This document shows positions 21,263 to 31,117 of a stretch of 64,000 nucleotides of DNA, one piece after another; position 1 is the first letter of the stretch; each line of letters begins with the position of its first letter. The stretch covers positions 166,536,501 to 166,600,500 of the forward strand of contig CM028131.1 in assembly GCA_016271365.2 (NCBI GenBank), read 5' to 3'. This DNA is from Neoceratodus forsteri (taxonomy: Eukaryota > Chordata > Ceratodontiformes > Ceratodontidae). Under the pieces are notes generated by a model that saw only the letters and a list, made by a program, of their open reading frames with translations, ran no database searches and was not told where the DNA came from. The translations under genes and the position numbers were made by a program.

Positions 21263-22123
21263 TTGGAGTCATCTGGGCATTTAAACGTTAAATTTGTGCC
21301 TGAGGCATTTGACCAACTTGTCTGCTACTATAAAATGACTTTTGCTGGGGAAACGATTGCCTATTCTAACGGGATGGATGTGAATGGGAAGCAGGCCTCC
21401 GTCAAGCATACACCTCCTGCATCCCCAGAGAAGGCAGCAAAAAAACAACGTAATCAGGGTGCTGTAAAACCTGAACGAAGTGGGGATAAAGTGTTACTGG
21501 CTACTCCCCTGACGGAGGATAAGTTTCTTCAGGAGCTCACCCCACTGAAAGATATTCTGAAAGAGCTGGCTGGTGAGCTTAAGTCCTTGCGTAGTGAGCT
21601 GTCTTCTATCTCCACTAGAGTTTCGGATATGGAGGCCAGAATCTTCTCATCGGAGCAGTGGAGGTCGAAAGCTGAAATTGAGGTTGCAGAGCTTAAGCAG
21701 CAGATTAGAAAATTGCAAGCTAAAACAGAAGATCTGGAGGGGCGTAATCGCCGGAACAATTTACTGATACTGGGCCTACCCGAGATGGAAGAGGGCCCGG
21801 ACTTAATGGCCTTTCTGCAGAGGTTTTTGAATAAGGTTGTAGGCCTATCCCCTATCAGCCCCTCTTACCACTTGGAGTGGGCCCATTGCTCTCTAAGGCC
21901 CAGGCCTCCATCTGGATCCCCTCCGCGACCCATCATCATTAAGTTTTTAAGTTATATTGAAAGACAGCATGTCTATGCTAAATCGTGTGAGCTAAAAGAA
22001 GTCTTTTGGGGTTCGTCCAGAATCCGGATTACCCAAGATTTGCCTAAGGAGACCAGGGAGAGAAGGGCAGCTTACCATCCTGTCATGCAGAAATTAATAC
22101 TGCTTCTATTCCCTTCAGGATGA
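21263..22123 (+). CDS. L1/Tx1-like ORF1 protein (nucleic-acid chaperone, C-terminus frameshifted)
   Basis: This 286-codon frame has the L1 ORF1 layout. It starts with a basic, proline-containing N-terminus (about residues 45-75, KHTPPASPEKAAKKQRNQG). A long heptad-rich coiled coil spans about residues 85-160 (LKDILKELAGELKSLRSELS, then VAELKQQIRKLQAKTEDLEG). The RRM-like domain begins at RRNNLLILGLPEMEEGPDL (about 162) and includes PPRPIIIKFLSYIERQHVYA. RITQDLPKETRERRAAYHPV belongs to the C-terminal domain. The frame stops at FPSG; IPFRMILKG and then LKELAIKLPDLFKAQAEG continue in other frames to about 22240, so the tail is broken. ORF1 trimers coat the element's RNA. Confidence 0.8.
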   Translation: MESSGHLNVKFVPEAFDQLVCYYKMTFAGETIAYSNGMDVNGKQASVKHTPPASPEKAAKKQRNQGAVKPERSGDKVLLATPLTEDKFLQELTPLKDILKELAGELKSLRSELSSISTRVSDMEARIFSSEQWRSKAEIEVAELKQQIRKLQAKTEDLEGRNRRNNLLILGLPEMEEGPDLMAFLQRFLNKVVGLSPISPSYHLEWAHCSLRPRPPSGSPPRPIIIKFLSYIERQHVYAKSCELKEVFWGSSRIRITQDLPKETRERRAAYHPVMQKLILLLFPSG

Positions 22124-23731
22124 TTTTGAAGGGTCACGGTTGGGGCACGACAACCAGCTTTAATTTCTGATGCGGCCCTTAAAGAACTGGCTATCAAGTT
22201 ACCTGATTTGTTTAAGGCGCAGGCTGAAGGACTCATTATCTATTATTTAATATTACATGTTGGGATTCTGTGGGGTCATGAATTATGCTTGGAATATATT
22301 TAGCCTAGTTTTATGTTATGGCAGTTTAACCTTTCTGATATGCTAGCTGGTTGGGGGTGCCTGCTGGCTTCGTCCTTTTTCCTGCTCTCCTTTTATTTCT
22401 GACCACTCTCTTTGCCTCCTTTTTTTTCTCGCTCTCTCTTTCTCTTACCTGATGTTGCTGGCGCTGGCTTGTGTTGCGGAGGGTCAGTTTGCTGGGTGGT
22501 GGGATCTCCCTCGCGGTTTTTGCCCATGTTTCACCCGAGATGGAACCTTTTTTCTGCTGCTGCTGTTTCCCAGGGGTGACTTCCTGGCGGGCGGACCGTT
22601 TTGGTCCCTCCAGCTCATTGATCCCTCCGGAAACAGCGGCCTTAGAGTGAGGTTTTCCTGGATACAGCGTTCCCTTTTTCTTTCTGGGCTTCAGGTATTT
22701 TTTTTTTTTTTGGGCTGCCTGATTATCGGGTAGGTGATCCACTCAGCTATTTTTTCTCCTGGGTTGAGGCGGGGTTGGTTTCTTGTGTTAGAGTGGTGAT
22801 GGATGGGCTCTATCTATTGTGGGGTGATCCTTTTTGCTTGTGCCTCCTCTCTAATCGGGCTTTCTTTTATTGTTTTTCTCTCTGCCTGTTCACCTCCTGG
22901 AATACTGGTGGCTGGGGGGGGGAAGCTCAGGTCTAAGGGTGTTTGCTCGCTGGATGTGGAATCGCGAGCCATATGATGGGGGGTTGGCTAACCTCTCCCT
23001 GGCGTGGGGCTGACAGAGAACATTATGCTGGGGGTGGGCTGTCTGCTTTCACTGGATTGTTTTGAGGTGCTTTATCCGCTGGTTCCTGTATCTAAGCTGG
23101 AGATTTGGAGGTTCACGCTATTGGGTCGGAGGCTCGAGCTTTTAGGTCTTAGCCTGTTTCATGGGTTTTTTCTGCTTGAGCCTTTCGTTGTATATAGTTA
23201 TTTTGGGGTTTTTGTGGGACTTTGGATGTTGGGGGTTTGGGGTTTTTTGATCTTGGGGGATGGATTGACGGGTTTTATGAGTGTCATCTGCAGGTGGATT
23301 TTCAGAGTTGGGGTTGGGATGGGGGGTGGTTTTTCATTTAGGATTTTGCATTGGGCTTTTTGGAGGTTGGGTGTTCATGGGTGGGCTAGAGGGTTGGGAA
23401 TGGTGATTGCTCTCCTCTGTATTTTACATGGCATCTGGTTAAGCGGGTCATGCTGCTATGGGGGGGATTATGCCCTTTGTTATTCTTGTCTGGGGTTGTT
23501 TTGGAATGGGGACTATTTTGGGGTTAATAATATTGGGCTGGGGATGTATATGAGGGCCAATTTAGTCCTCCAACTTAGTTCTGTGTGGTGTTTTTGGGTG
23601 ATTAGAATGGTGGGTTTTCCTTGTGGGGACTAAAGCTTGGTCTGTTTGGATATTATAAGGTATTCCCAGCCTTTTATTTGGGGTGCACCTTTTTTTCTCT
23701 ATAATTTTGACTCTGTCTGGACATTTGGTTT
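22124..23731 (+). other. Inter-ORF spacer of the L1/Tx1-like element
   Basis: About 1.6 kb separates ORF1 and ORF2. The first ~120 bp hold the frameshifted ORF1 tail. The rest is T/C-rich (22330-22720) then strongly G/T-rich (23000-23640). Open frames at 22452-22733 and 23004-23633 are low-complexity translations without motifs. Long spacers are unusual for mammalian L1 but are known in Tx1-type elements, so this may be real architecture or an inserted sequence. Confidence 0.55.
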
Positions 23732-24364
23732 TTGCATACTGTATTTAAAATGGCTATGAACACTTTCAAAATAGCTTCTTGGAATGTACGCGGACTTAGG
23801 GATAAGGTCAAACGATTGCAGATGTTTAACCACTGCTCCCTATTGCAAGTTGATATTCTTTTTTTGCAAGAGATGCATTTAAGCCATGATGACACCAAGC
23901 TTTTATCTCATTCTGGTTTTTCTCAATCCTATCTAGCGGGTAACTCTTGTTTTAGCAAAGGGGTGGCAGTTCTTGTTAAGAAACATGTTTTATTTACGAA
24001 AGAGACGATTGTATCAGACCCAGAGAGGAGGTATATTTTGGTCAATGGTATTTTTAATGATGACAATGTTGTTTTGGGCTCTATATATGGTCCAGTGGGG
24101 GGAAATCCGGAATTTTTCATGTCCCTTGCTGATAAATTGTCTTCCTTTCTTCCTGCCCAGTTTATATTGGGAGGGGACTGGAATATCCCCTGTTCACCTA
24201 TTTTAGATAGAGACCCTCAGGATAGGCGCCCCCTTTCCCGGCTCATAGAGCTTTTCTGGAATTGCGGTCGCTGCTGGGTCTATGTGACCCCTGGAGGCTT
24301 GCTAATCCTTCTCTCAGAGCCTTCTCTTTCTTGTCTCAGTCGCATGGTACCAACTCTAGGTTAG
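23732..24364 (+). pseudogene. L1/Tx1-like ORF2 endonuclease domain
   Basis: MAMNTFKIASWNVRGLRDKV opens the domain (SWNVRG block), preceded in frame by MHTVFK. VDILFLQEMHLSHDD carries the metal-binding glutamate. FILGGDWNIPCSPILDR is the GDFN-type block (here GDWN). The true frame is left near 24270: the following NSRLDMVLVS and LLDHAVIWIKLSL (the SDH-type block, here LDH) lie in the frame from 24262. The start at 23732 or at the internal methionine 23750 is equally plausible. Confidence 0.8.
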
Positions 24365-27300
24365 ACATGGTTTTGGTTAGTGTCTCCTTTCTCCCGAGTC
24401 TTTGTTTATCCGGCATTGACCCAATTATCCTGTTGGACCATGCCGTCATCTGGATCAAGCTTTCCTTAGCCCCGGATTTCTCCCAGGATTCGGTTTGGCA
24501 GTTGAATACTCAACTGTTGAAAGATCCTCAAAATGTATCGGATATCAGCTCCCTGATTTCTCTCTTTCTGGCGGATAATCTTAATTCCACTCCAAGGCTG
24601 GATATGGTTTGGTCTGCCCTGAAATGCTATCTCAGGGGTGAGCTTATTAAAATGGCCTCCCTTAGGAAGAAAAAGAGGCTTGCAGACTCTTTATCTTTGA
24701 TGGGTAAAATCAGGGATTTGGAGGTAAAGTATTCTTCAACTTCTTCTCTAACCGATCTTAAAGAGCTTTTATCAGTTAAGAGTGAATATACGGATATTTT
24801 GAAGGAGAGAACGGAATACTGTTTGTTAAAAACTCAAGCTAAATATTTTGATCATGGGGAGAAATCCGGCAGATTCTTGGCTCTGCGTTTATGGGCATTG
24901 GAAAGCTCTAGGATTATTTCCTCTTTGCTCTCTTCATCCAGTGCGGTTGTCTCTTCACCCAGGGGAATTGCCCATATTTTCAAGGAATACTATTTGGATC
25001 TTTATAGTAAGTCTCCGGTGTCGCACTCTATCTTGGAACTAAATGAATATTTGGGGGAGATTGACATTCCTTGCTTATCAGAGGCCCAGCAGGCTATCTT
25101 GTTGGCCCCTATCTCATCGGAGGAGATTGAGAGAACCATTGCTTCCCTTGCCTCTGACCGAGCACCGGGTCCTGATGGTCTCCCGGCCAATTTTTATAAG
25201 GTCTTTGCCAAGGACTTGATACCTATTCTCCTTAGGGTATATGAGTACCTAGCTGTATCTCCGGATATAGATCCCACATTGTTTGAGGCTATAATTGTTT
25301 TAATTCCTAAGCCTGATAAGAATCTCACAGATCCAGCAAATTACAGACCAATCTCTCTTCAAAATTATGACATGAAAATTCTGGCTAAAATATTAGCTGA
25401 AAGAATCAGGATGGTTTGGTCTGGTTTGCTGAGCCCTGAGCAGGTGGGATTTGTCCCTGGTAGATCGGTGGCTGATCATTTGAGGACCCTGTCACATATT
25501 TCTCATCATGCCCAATCCGTTTCATAGCCGGTGGCTCTGGTCTCTCTCGATGCTGAGAAGGCCTTCGACCGCGTGGACTGGTCCTTTCTCTGGTCAGTTA
25601 TGGAGAGAATGGGTTTTCCGCCTGCCTTTCTAAATAAGATTCGGATGTTTATAGTTGCCTTCCACTAGAATCTATTGTAATGGGGTGTTTTCCTCCCTTT
25701 TCACCTATTTACTGGTACGGACAGGATGCCTCTCTCCCTCTGTTATTTAATTTGTATTTGGAACCATTGCTCATAAGGCTTAAGGCTTCTCCCGGGTTAA
25801 GGGCTCAGGATACACCAAAGGAACTGGTTCTTTCTGCTTATGCAGATGACATTCTTCTACATTTAACAGATCTGGCTGAATCTTTGAAGGCGGTGATTGG
25901 AATTATTGAACGGTTCGGTGTTTTCTCTCACTATAGATTGAATATCTCCAAATCTGAAATCTTTCCTCTTAATGTGTATACTAATAAACTCCAATTTTCT
26001 TCCTTTGGGATGAGATGGACCCCTAGATCTATTAAATATTTAGGAATTTACTTTTCTACTGATCCTTCTCTTTTGAAAAAGTTAAATTTGGATAGAGTCA
26101 AGGACTCGGTCTGTCAGGATTTACAGCGTTGGTCAGCTCTCCCCATTTCACTTTGGGGTCGAATAAACATTCTTAAAATGAACGTCCTTCCCCGGATTTT
26201 TTACCCATTGAATCTGGTTAACCTCTGGCTTCCCATCTCTTATTTTCAGCAGCTTCATGCGCTTTTTTCTAATTTTATTTGGCGGGGGAAGGGGGTTAGG
26301 CGCTCCTATTCCAAACTATCGCTTCCTAGAGAGAAGGGTGGTCTTAGATTACCTAATCTCCTGTTGTACCATTGGGCGGCTCACCTTTCTAAGCTGGGAA
26401 GATGGTTCTCTACAGAACCAGACTCATCCTGTCCAATCTGGCTCCAGCTCGAATCGCCTCTCTCTCTGAGATTAAACCAGACAGGTATGCTCTATTTTAT
26501 GTACCCCCAAAGGTACTCTCACTCTGGGTGCCGGATAATGTAATGATGGTTGCTCTTAAGTCCCTCGCGCAATGTTTAAAGTTTTTCTGTATCTCTGCTA
26601 TCTCAGACCTGGGGCAACCGGTAGTTCGTAATCCCAATGTTAAGCTGGGTACTTCATGGGTTACCTTGGAGTGGTTCCCGCAAATCAGGGAGGCCAGACT
26701 TAAGCATTTTTTTAGCAGGGACTCACTTCTTTCTTCCGGTGATATTCTGGGGAAATTTGATATACCTAGGAGAGATATTTTCAAAGTCCATCAACTGAGG
26801 CATCTGATCAACCAGAGATTTGGTACTAATTTTATGGACTCAGTTGCTTACCCTTTCTTTTCTGGAATCATTAATCTCGCATCTCAATCCCATCCTATCT
26901 CTTTGATATACTCTTTCCTTTTGAATTACAATTCACAGGAGACGGTTGAAGGTTCGGGTGTCTGGGCACACCTATTACCTGATATTTCCCCAGTATAGTC
27001 TGGTGTATGGAAAGATCTCCATAGATACCATACCCAGGATAGGTTGCGGTTAACGTAATACTATATTGTCAATAATCTCTACTACACTCCTGCTAAACTC
27101 TTTCAACTCAAGAAGGTCTCTCACTCAAAGTGTTTTAGGTGTTTGCAAGGGGATGGCAATTTAATCCATATGTTTTGGGATTGTCCCAAAGTTGCCCCCT
27201 TGTGGTCTCTGGTCCGGGATTATCTTGATCCTCTTCTGGGTCTGTCTGTTTTTTTTCTGTCCTGAGATATGTATTTTGGGTGAATTTGCCCGTATAGACA

Positions 27301-27515
27301 GTGTTGAACATAGATATCATATGGCTCTGGTGTCTATGGCTGTTAAAAAACTGGTTTTAAGACATTGGACTGACCAACTGCCCTTGTCATTTGCCGATTG
27401 GTTGACTGAACTGGTTTCATACCTTCAATCAGAGAGGTTGATTGCTAGTTTCAAAGGTTGTCTGGATCTGTTTCAGAAGAGGTGGGGTAAACTCCAAGCC
27501 TTGTGTTTGCTTTAA
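24262..27515 (+). pseudogene. L1/Tx1-like ORF2 reverse transcriptase and C-terminal knuckle
   Basis: The frame from 24262 contains ERTIASLASDRAPGPDGLPA, FEAIIVLIPKPDKNLTDPAN, YRPISLQNYDMKILAKILAE and LSPEQVGFVPGRS. A TAG at 25525-25527 is followed in frame by VALVSLDAEKAFDRVDWSFL (motif A, intact). After a frameshift near 25670 come LPLLFNLYLEPLLIRL and LSAYADDILLHL (YADD at 25839-25850, intact). Then IKYLGIYFSTDPS and SLWGRINILKMNVLPRIFYP follow, and SNFIWRGKGVRRSYSKLSLP. The frame shifts near 26480 into 26402-26998. Around 27138-27195 KCFRCLQGDGNLIHMFWDC gives the complete C-x2-C-x8-H-x4-C knuckle. The region ends at 27515. Confidence 0.85.
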
Positions 27516-27977
27516 TTTATATAATTCTGGTACCTGATTCCCTCTGTCTGCCTTTTATTTTAAGACTTGTTTTAATTCTTGTTTTCAGGACCGTATGGCT
27601 CTTTTATAGCTGTCAAGCTTTGAAGTTTTATAGTGATATGTTGTTATGTCCAGACTAAGGGGGTTTTTATTTTGTGCACCCTGGTGGGGGGGAGAGGGGA
27701 ATGGTCATGGGAGGGTGGATGTTTAATGTTGAATAATGCTTTGTTTATATGTGGGTGGGTGGGTTGGGTGGGACTGTGGGTGGGTCTGGGGTCTGGGGGT
27801 GGGTGTGATGGTGTTTTAATGTTTCTTTTTGTAGGGGGGCTGGGATGTGGGTGGGGGAAGGTGGGGCTCCTTGATTGCCTCATTCCAATGCTTTCTTGTA
27901 CCTCTTTGGTGTGTTTTGTATTATGGTGTTGTTGTTTTGTTTTTCCAAAACTTAATAAACTTAAATTTCAAAATAAA
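27516..27977 (+). other. L1/Tx1-like 3' untranslated region with G-quadruplex run
   Basis: The 3' region has a G-rich block at 27680-27870. GGGTGGGTGGGTTGGGTGGG at 27753-27772 is a canonical G-quadruplex motif on the sense strand. Guanine-rich 3' ends are a known feature of L1 elements in mammals. It ends with CTTAATAAACTTAAATTTC and an A-rich tail, where AATAAA is the probable poly-A signal. Confidence 0.75.
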
Positions 27978-28340
27978 ATGCTCAAAAAGATCATGTTAAA
28001 GACCAGTCAGTAATTCACCTAGATGTCCAGGTCCAAAGATGGCTTTTCTGAAGAGGACTCACCAGTGTACTTTGCAGAGACATTAGGAACAACCCCTCTG
28101 ACAAGGAGTATTGTACAATCCCAGTGAATACTGAGCCTAGCTGCCCCATACAACTCACAATTAGATGTGCTGGGCTTGGATCCATATCAAAAAACATTGG
28201 TTACAGCTCTGAGATCACCTCGCTCACTTCTTCAATTGTCACTGTCCTCATGACCACTGGGTTGTGATGGCTCACTTGGAGAGATCAGAGGCCTAACAGA
28301 AGACACCCTGTCTGAGAAGAACTGAGCAAACTCCTTTGAA

Positions 28341-28530
28341 GGCAGTATAGTGCAGTGGTTTAAGGCTCTGAGAGGCAACCCTGGAGACCTGGGCTTGAAT
28401 CCCACAGCTTCCACTTGCATACTGTGTGACCCTGAGCAAGTCCCTTAAATTTATTGTGCTCCCAGATCACACATGCAAACAAGCTTTCTGCTTAGTGTGT
28501 CTCTCCTGGTTAAAAAAAAACAGAAAAAAA
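28341..28530 (+). mobile_element. CORE-SINE (MIR-type), best-preserved copy
   Basis: It starts GGCAGTATAGTGCAGTGG, with an A-box-like TAGTGCAGTGG (28348-28358) and a B-box-like GGCTTGAATCC (28392-28402), the two internal RNA polymerase III promoter boxes of a tRNA-derived head. The CORE segment CCACTTGCATACTGTGTGAC (28413 onward) is followed by a lineage-type tail with GCTTAGTGTG and CTCCTGGTTAAAAAAAAA. It interrupts the LINE B2 frame between the counterparts of SAKFEE and KEFAQFF. Short flanking similarities (AAACTCCTTTGAA and AAGCTCCTCAAA) suggest a decayed duplication. Confidence 0.85.
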
Positions 28531-28720
28531 AAGCTCCTCAAACTTTGCAGATGAGACAACTTTCATGGACTCCAGACAGGTGGAACAAAGAAGCCTGTAC
28601 ACAGTCCAGAAGATGAGCCAGTAGGTTCCTCCCATCAGCTTTATTCTGCAATGGAGTACTGTATGCTGTTTGTGACTCTCTGCTGAATTAGATGCAGCAT
28701 CCAGTGGTATTACTGTGCAA

Positions 28721-28955
28721 ACCATGTAAACCAGACACCAATAAGCTGGATGTTTACTTTGTTCTGACACAATGTGGTTGCCAAAAGCTAAATTCAGTGG
28801 TGGCAGTAGTATTTCTGTTGCTTACAACAGAGGTTGCAGTTCATATACAGTGGATGCCAGAGCTGTGCCGATTGGTAATGAGCTGTCAGTTTAGTTGACA
28901 GCTTCGTCAGATAACAAGCTGCTAACTAAGTGATGATTACTAGTACAAAAGCGAG
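28721..28955. other. Unassigned stretch before the Tigger-like relic
   Basis: No coding motif was seen. A TA-CAGTGGATGCC word at 28845-28859 resembles the start of a Tc1-mariner/pogo-type inverted repeat but has no confirmed partner. Confidence 0.3.
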
Positions 28956-30440
28956 TGAGACTAACCTGCAAGTAAGCAGTGCTGTTTCACAGGATAGCAT
29001 CTAAGCTGAGTGCTGTGTCACTGTCTAAAAAGATAGAACCCTTGTCATGGATAGAAAAGCTTTCCAAGCTCAATCTATGAGATCTGATACCGCATCTGGA
29101 CATCCTGAAGTCCACTGTTTCAGATTTACTGAAACACCAGGAGAGATTTCTCTTAGAGAAGTATAGCAACTCAAATCCTGACCAAAAAAGAAAGAGAGGG
29201 AAAGGACACAGAAAGCGATGAGGCCTTGCTACACTGGTTTACCAGTGCTAGAGGCCGATAGAGCATGATCAGTGGGGCTTTTCTTATGGATAAAGCAGTA
29301 TAGATCACCAAAGCATGAAGGAAAACTAACCCTACTCCCACACTTGGATGGCTGCACTGGTGGAAAGTGTGCCATAACATTGGTTTCAAAAGGGAATTGG
29401 GAAGAAGCTGAATGTTGACATGGCGAGTGCTGAGCAGTGGTTGGCTGATGTGCTTCCTAGCCTACTGTTGGGGTATGAAACCCATAATACATTCAACTGT
29501 GATGAGAAAGGGGTGTTTTCTAGGTGCATAGGGTCAGGCACCCTTGCATTTCAGACTGAGGCTCCCCATAGAAAGAAGACCACTAAGGAGCACTTTTCAG
29601 TGCTCTGCTGCTGCAACATGGCAGGCACTGAAAACACATATAGTAATTCCTCACTCTTGGCAAGTCTGTGCGGCTGCACTGCTTTCACAGTGTTAGGTAC
29701 GTACCTGTCACCTATAGCATCAACAGATCAGCATGGATGACATAAGACACTTTTTTCCAAATAGCTCAGTTCATGGAACAGGAAGTTCCATTCCCCAAAG
29801 ATAGCCCTGTTGCTAGAAAATTTCAATGTCCATCCAAATGTCAGTGGGCCATAAAATATCAAACTTATTTTTTGCATCCTAACATGACTTGTGTTACTCA
29901 ACCACTTGACAAAGGCATAATCTATGCCTTTTAAAGGCTCTATGTATGGGTGATGATGTCAAGATTCCTTGAGGATAGCACTGGAAGAACTGTCATCAGC
30001 TGCATGTGTAAACAAGATCTCACTCCTGGATGTTGTCCACATGATGAAATAGGAGTGGGACAGCATCCCTCAGGAGACAACCATGTGAGGCTTCATGAAG
30101 GATGGATTCCAAATGGACCCTGTGGAGATGTATTACACTGAGATCAAAGTGAACAAAAAGAGGATGAACACTACCTGATCTCAATGAGCATGAGTTTTTA
30201 GAAGCCTGCCATATTGGTGCTTTTCTGGAGGAGTCAGGGATTTACAATGACATTGAAGAGACAATTGCCAGAGTGTCACAAACAGCTGATCTGGACAAAA
30301 TGGAGGACAGTGATTCCATTCAAGATCCAGAAACTGTAATTGTGATCTCCACCAATGTTAGGGCATTTCTTCTAACAATAAGAAGAGCAGTGGAACAGAG
30401 CATTGAAATCCAGTCTGACTGAGATCTGACTGCAATTCCA
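28956..30440 (+). pseudogene. Tigger/pogo-like transposase relic
   Basis: Broken plus-strand frames follow a CENP-B/Tigger-type transposase. Around 28990-29170, SLSKKIEPLSWIEKLSKLNL and STVSDLLKHQERFLLEKY resemble the N-terminal helix-turn-helix. The frame at 29420 begins AEQWLADVLPSLLLGYETHN and FNCDEKGVFSR, the first catalytic aspartate block (DE[TK]G), followed by KKTTKEHFSVLCCCNMAGTE. After frame damage, KIALLLENFNVHPN (near 29800) corresponds to the second block, usually LLVDN, with Asp changed to Glu. Near 29900 LNHLTKA and MPFKGSMYG match the Q-P-x-D-x-G-I-I-x-x-F-K region. Stops occur throughout. No intact element ends were confirmed. Confidence 0.7.
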
Positions 30441-30709
30441 GAGCATCAGTGGGCTAAATAAGCTACAGTGAAAAAACACCAGGCATTAATCTCAGATTTT
30501 TTTTTAAAGAAGTCATACTGTAACAAGGCACTATAACATTAACACAGCTTTGCACATCCTTTACACTCTGATGCTGCTTGTCACAAACACATAAAACAAA
30601 TAAAAACAAGCATTTGTCAATGCTGAATGTTTGCTTGCTGGTATTAGCATTGGAAGTGCATGAGTTAGACAGATGCAGAATAAGAATGGCAGTGACATAC
30701 TGAAGTGAC
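30441..30709. other. Unassigned sequence after the transposase relic
   Basis: This may be the 3' non-coding part of the Tigger-like element. No motif, tandem repeat or inverted terminus was found. Confidence 0.3.
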
Positions 30710-30711
30710 AC

Positions 30712-31065
30712 CAACTCCCACCCCTACCCTGCAGAGATGGACAGGCACTGGAGTGTGCCTTTGGGTCGTCGCCAATAACGCTCACACCATTTCACCTCAC
30801 CCTATCCTGCAGACACTGACAAGTGTTGAGGTGTGCCTTGGGGTGTTTGGATTTATATTCACCCCATTCTATAAGGAAATATGCTGAAATTGGTGCAGTA
30901 TTGGAGAATGGGTAAACTCTGGGGCCAAAGAGTCCAAGGCACACCTTAATGCCTTTCACTGGTTGCAGGGGAGGGGTGAGGGTGGAATGGCACAAGCATT
31001 ACAGCCAGCAATCCAAAGGCACACCCCTGACACCTGTTAGTCTGTACAGGGTGGGACGTTATGGT
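30712..31065. repeat. Four diverged ~45-bp units in head-to-tail, tail-to-head order
   Basis: Two forward units contain CCTGCAGAGATGGACAGGCAC...GTGTGCCTTTGGG (about 30727-30770) and CCTGCAGACACTGACAAGTG...GTGTGCCTTGGGG (about 30810-30845). Two inverted units follow: CCAAGGCACACC...CACTGGTTGCAGG (about 30928-30970) and CCAAAGGCACACC...CTGTACAGGGTGGG (about 31012-31055). The whole can fold back on itself. Confidence 0.65.
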
Positions 31066-31117
31066 TAGAAACCCTAATGCCCCAGGCATTTGTTGGTATT
31101 TGCACTACATATTTTCA

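Larger units (their letters stand above)
21183..27977 (+). mobile_element. Full-length L1/Tx1-like retrotransposon (6.8 kb)
   Basis: The element runs from a G-run (GGGGGGTCACGTGATGG) to an A-rich 3' end and is flanked by a perfect 15-bp duplication. Order: short leader, ORF1 (21263-22123 plus frameshifted tail), a 1.6-kb G/T-rich spacer, ORF2 with endonuclease (23732), reverse transcriptase (24262-26998) and a C-terminal knuckle (about 27130), and a 3' untranslated region with a G-quadruplex run. It sits in LINE B2. The perfect duplication indicates a fairly young insertion, yet ORF2 carries several frame breaks, so it is not active now. Confidence 0.9.
19755..28720 (-). mobile_element. L2-like LINE B2, host of the second nest
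   Basis: Minus-strand LINE sequence related to LINE B lies in three parts: 19755-20490 (3' region), 20559-21182 (palm) and 27978 to about 28720 (N-terminal of the reverse transcriptase, linker). In 28232-28420 the minus frame reads KEFAQFFSDRVSSVRPLISP, the counterpart of KCDEFALFF in LINE B. In 28510-28770 it reads VYRLLCSTCLESMKVVSSAK, the counterpart of VDRLCNPTCLQ. The full L1/Tx1-like element (21183-27977), a SINE (28341-28530) and a CR1 scrap (20491-20558) interrupt it. It is heavily decayed. Confidence 0.75.

Noticed and set aside
23004..23633. 209-codon frame between ORF1 and ORF2 of the L1-like element
   Set aside because: It is a low-complexity translation of G/T-rich spacer, dominated by Gly, Leu, Val, Phe and Trp codons, without motifs.
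28341..28410. A functional tRNA gene
   Set aside because: A- and B-box-like words are present, but no cloverleaf arms are evident and they are followed by a CORE domain and A-tail, so it is a SINE.
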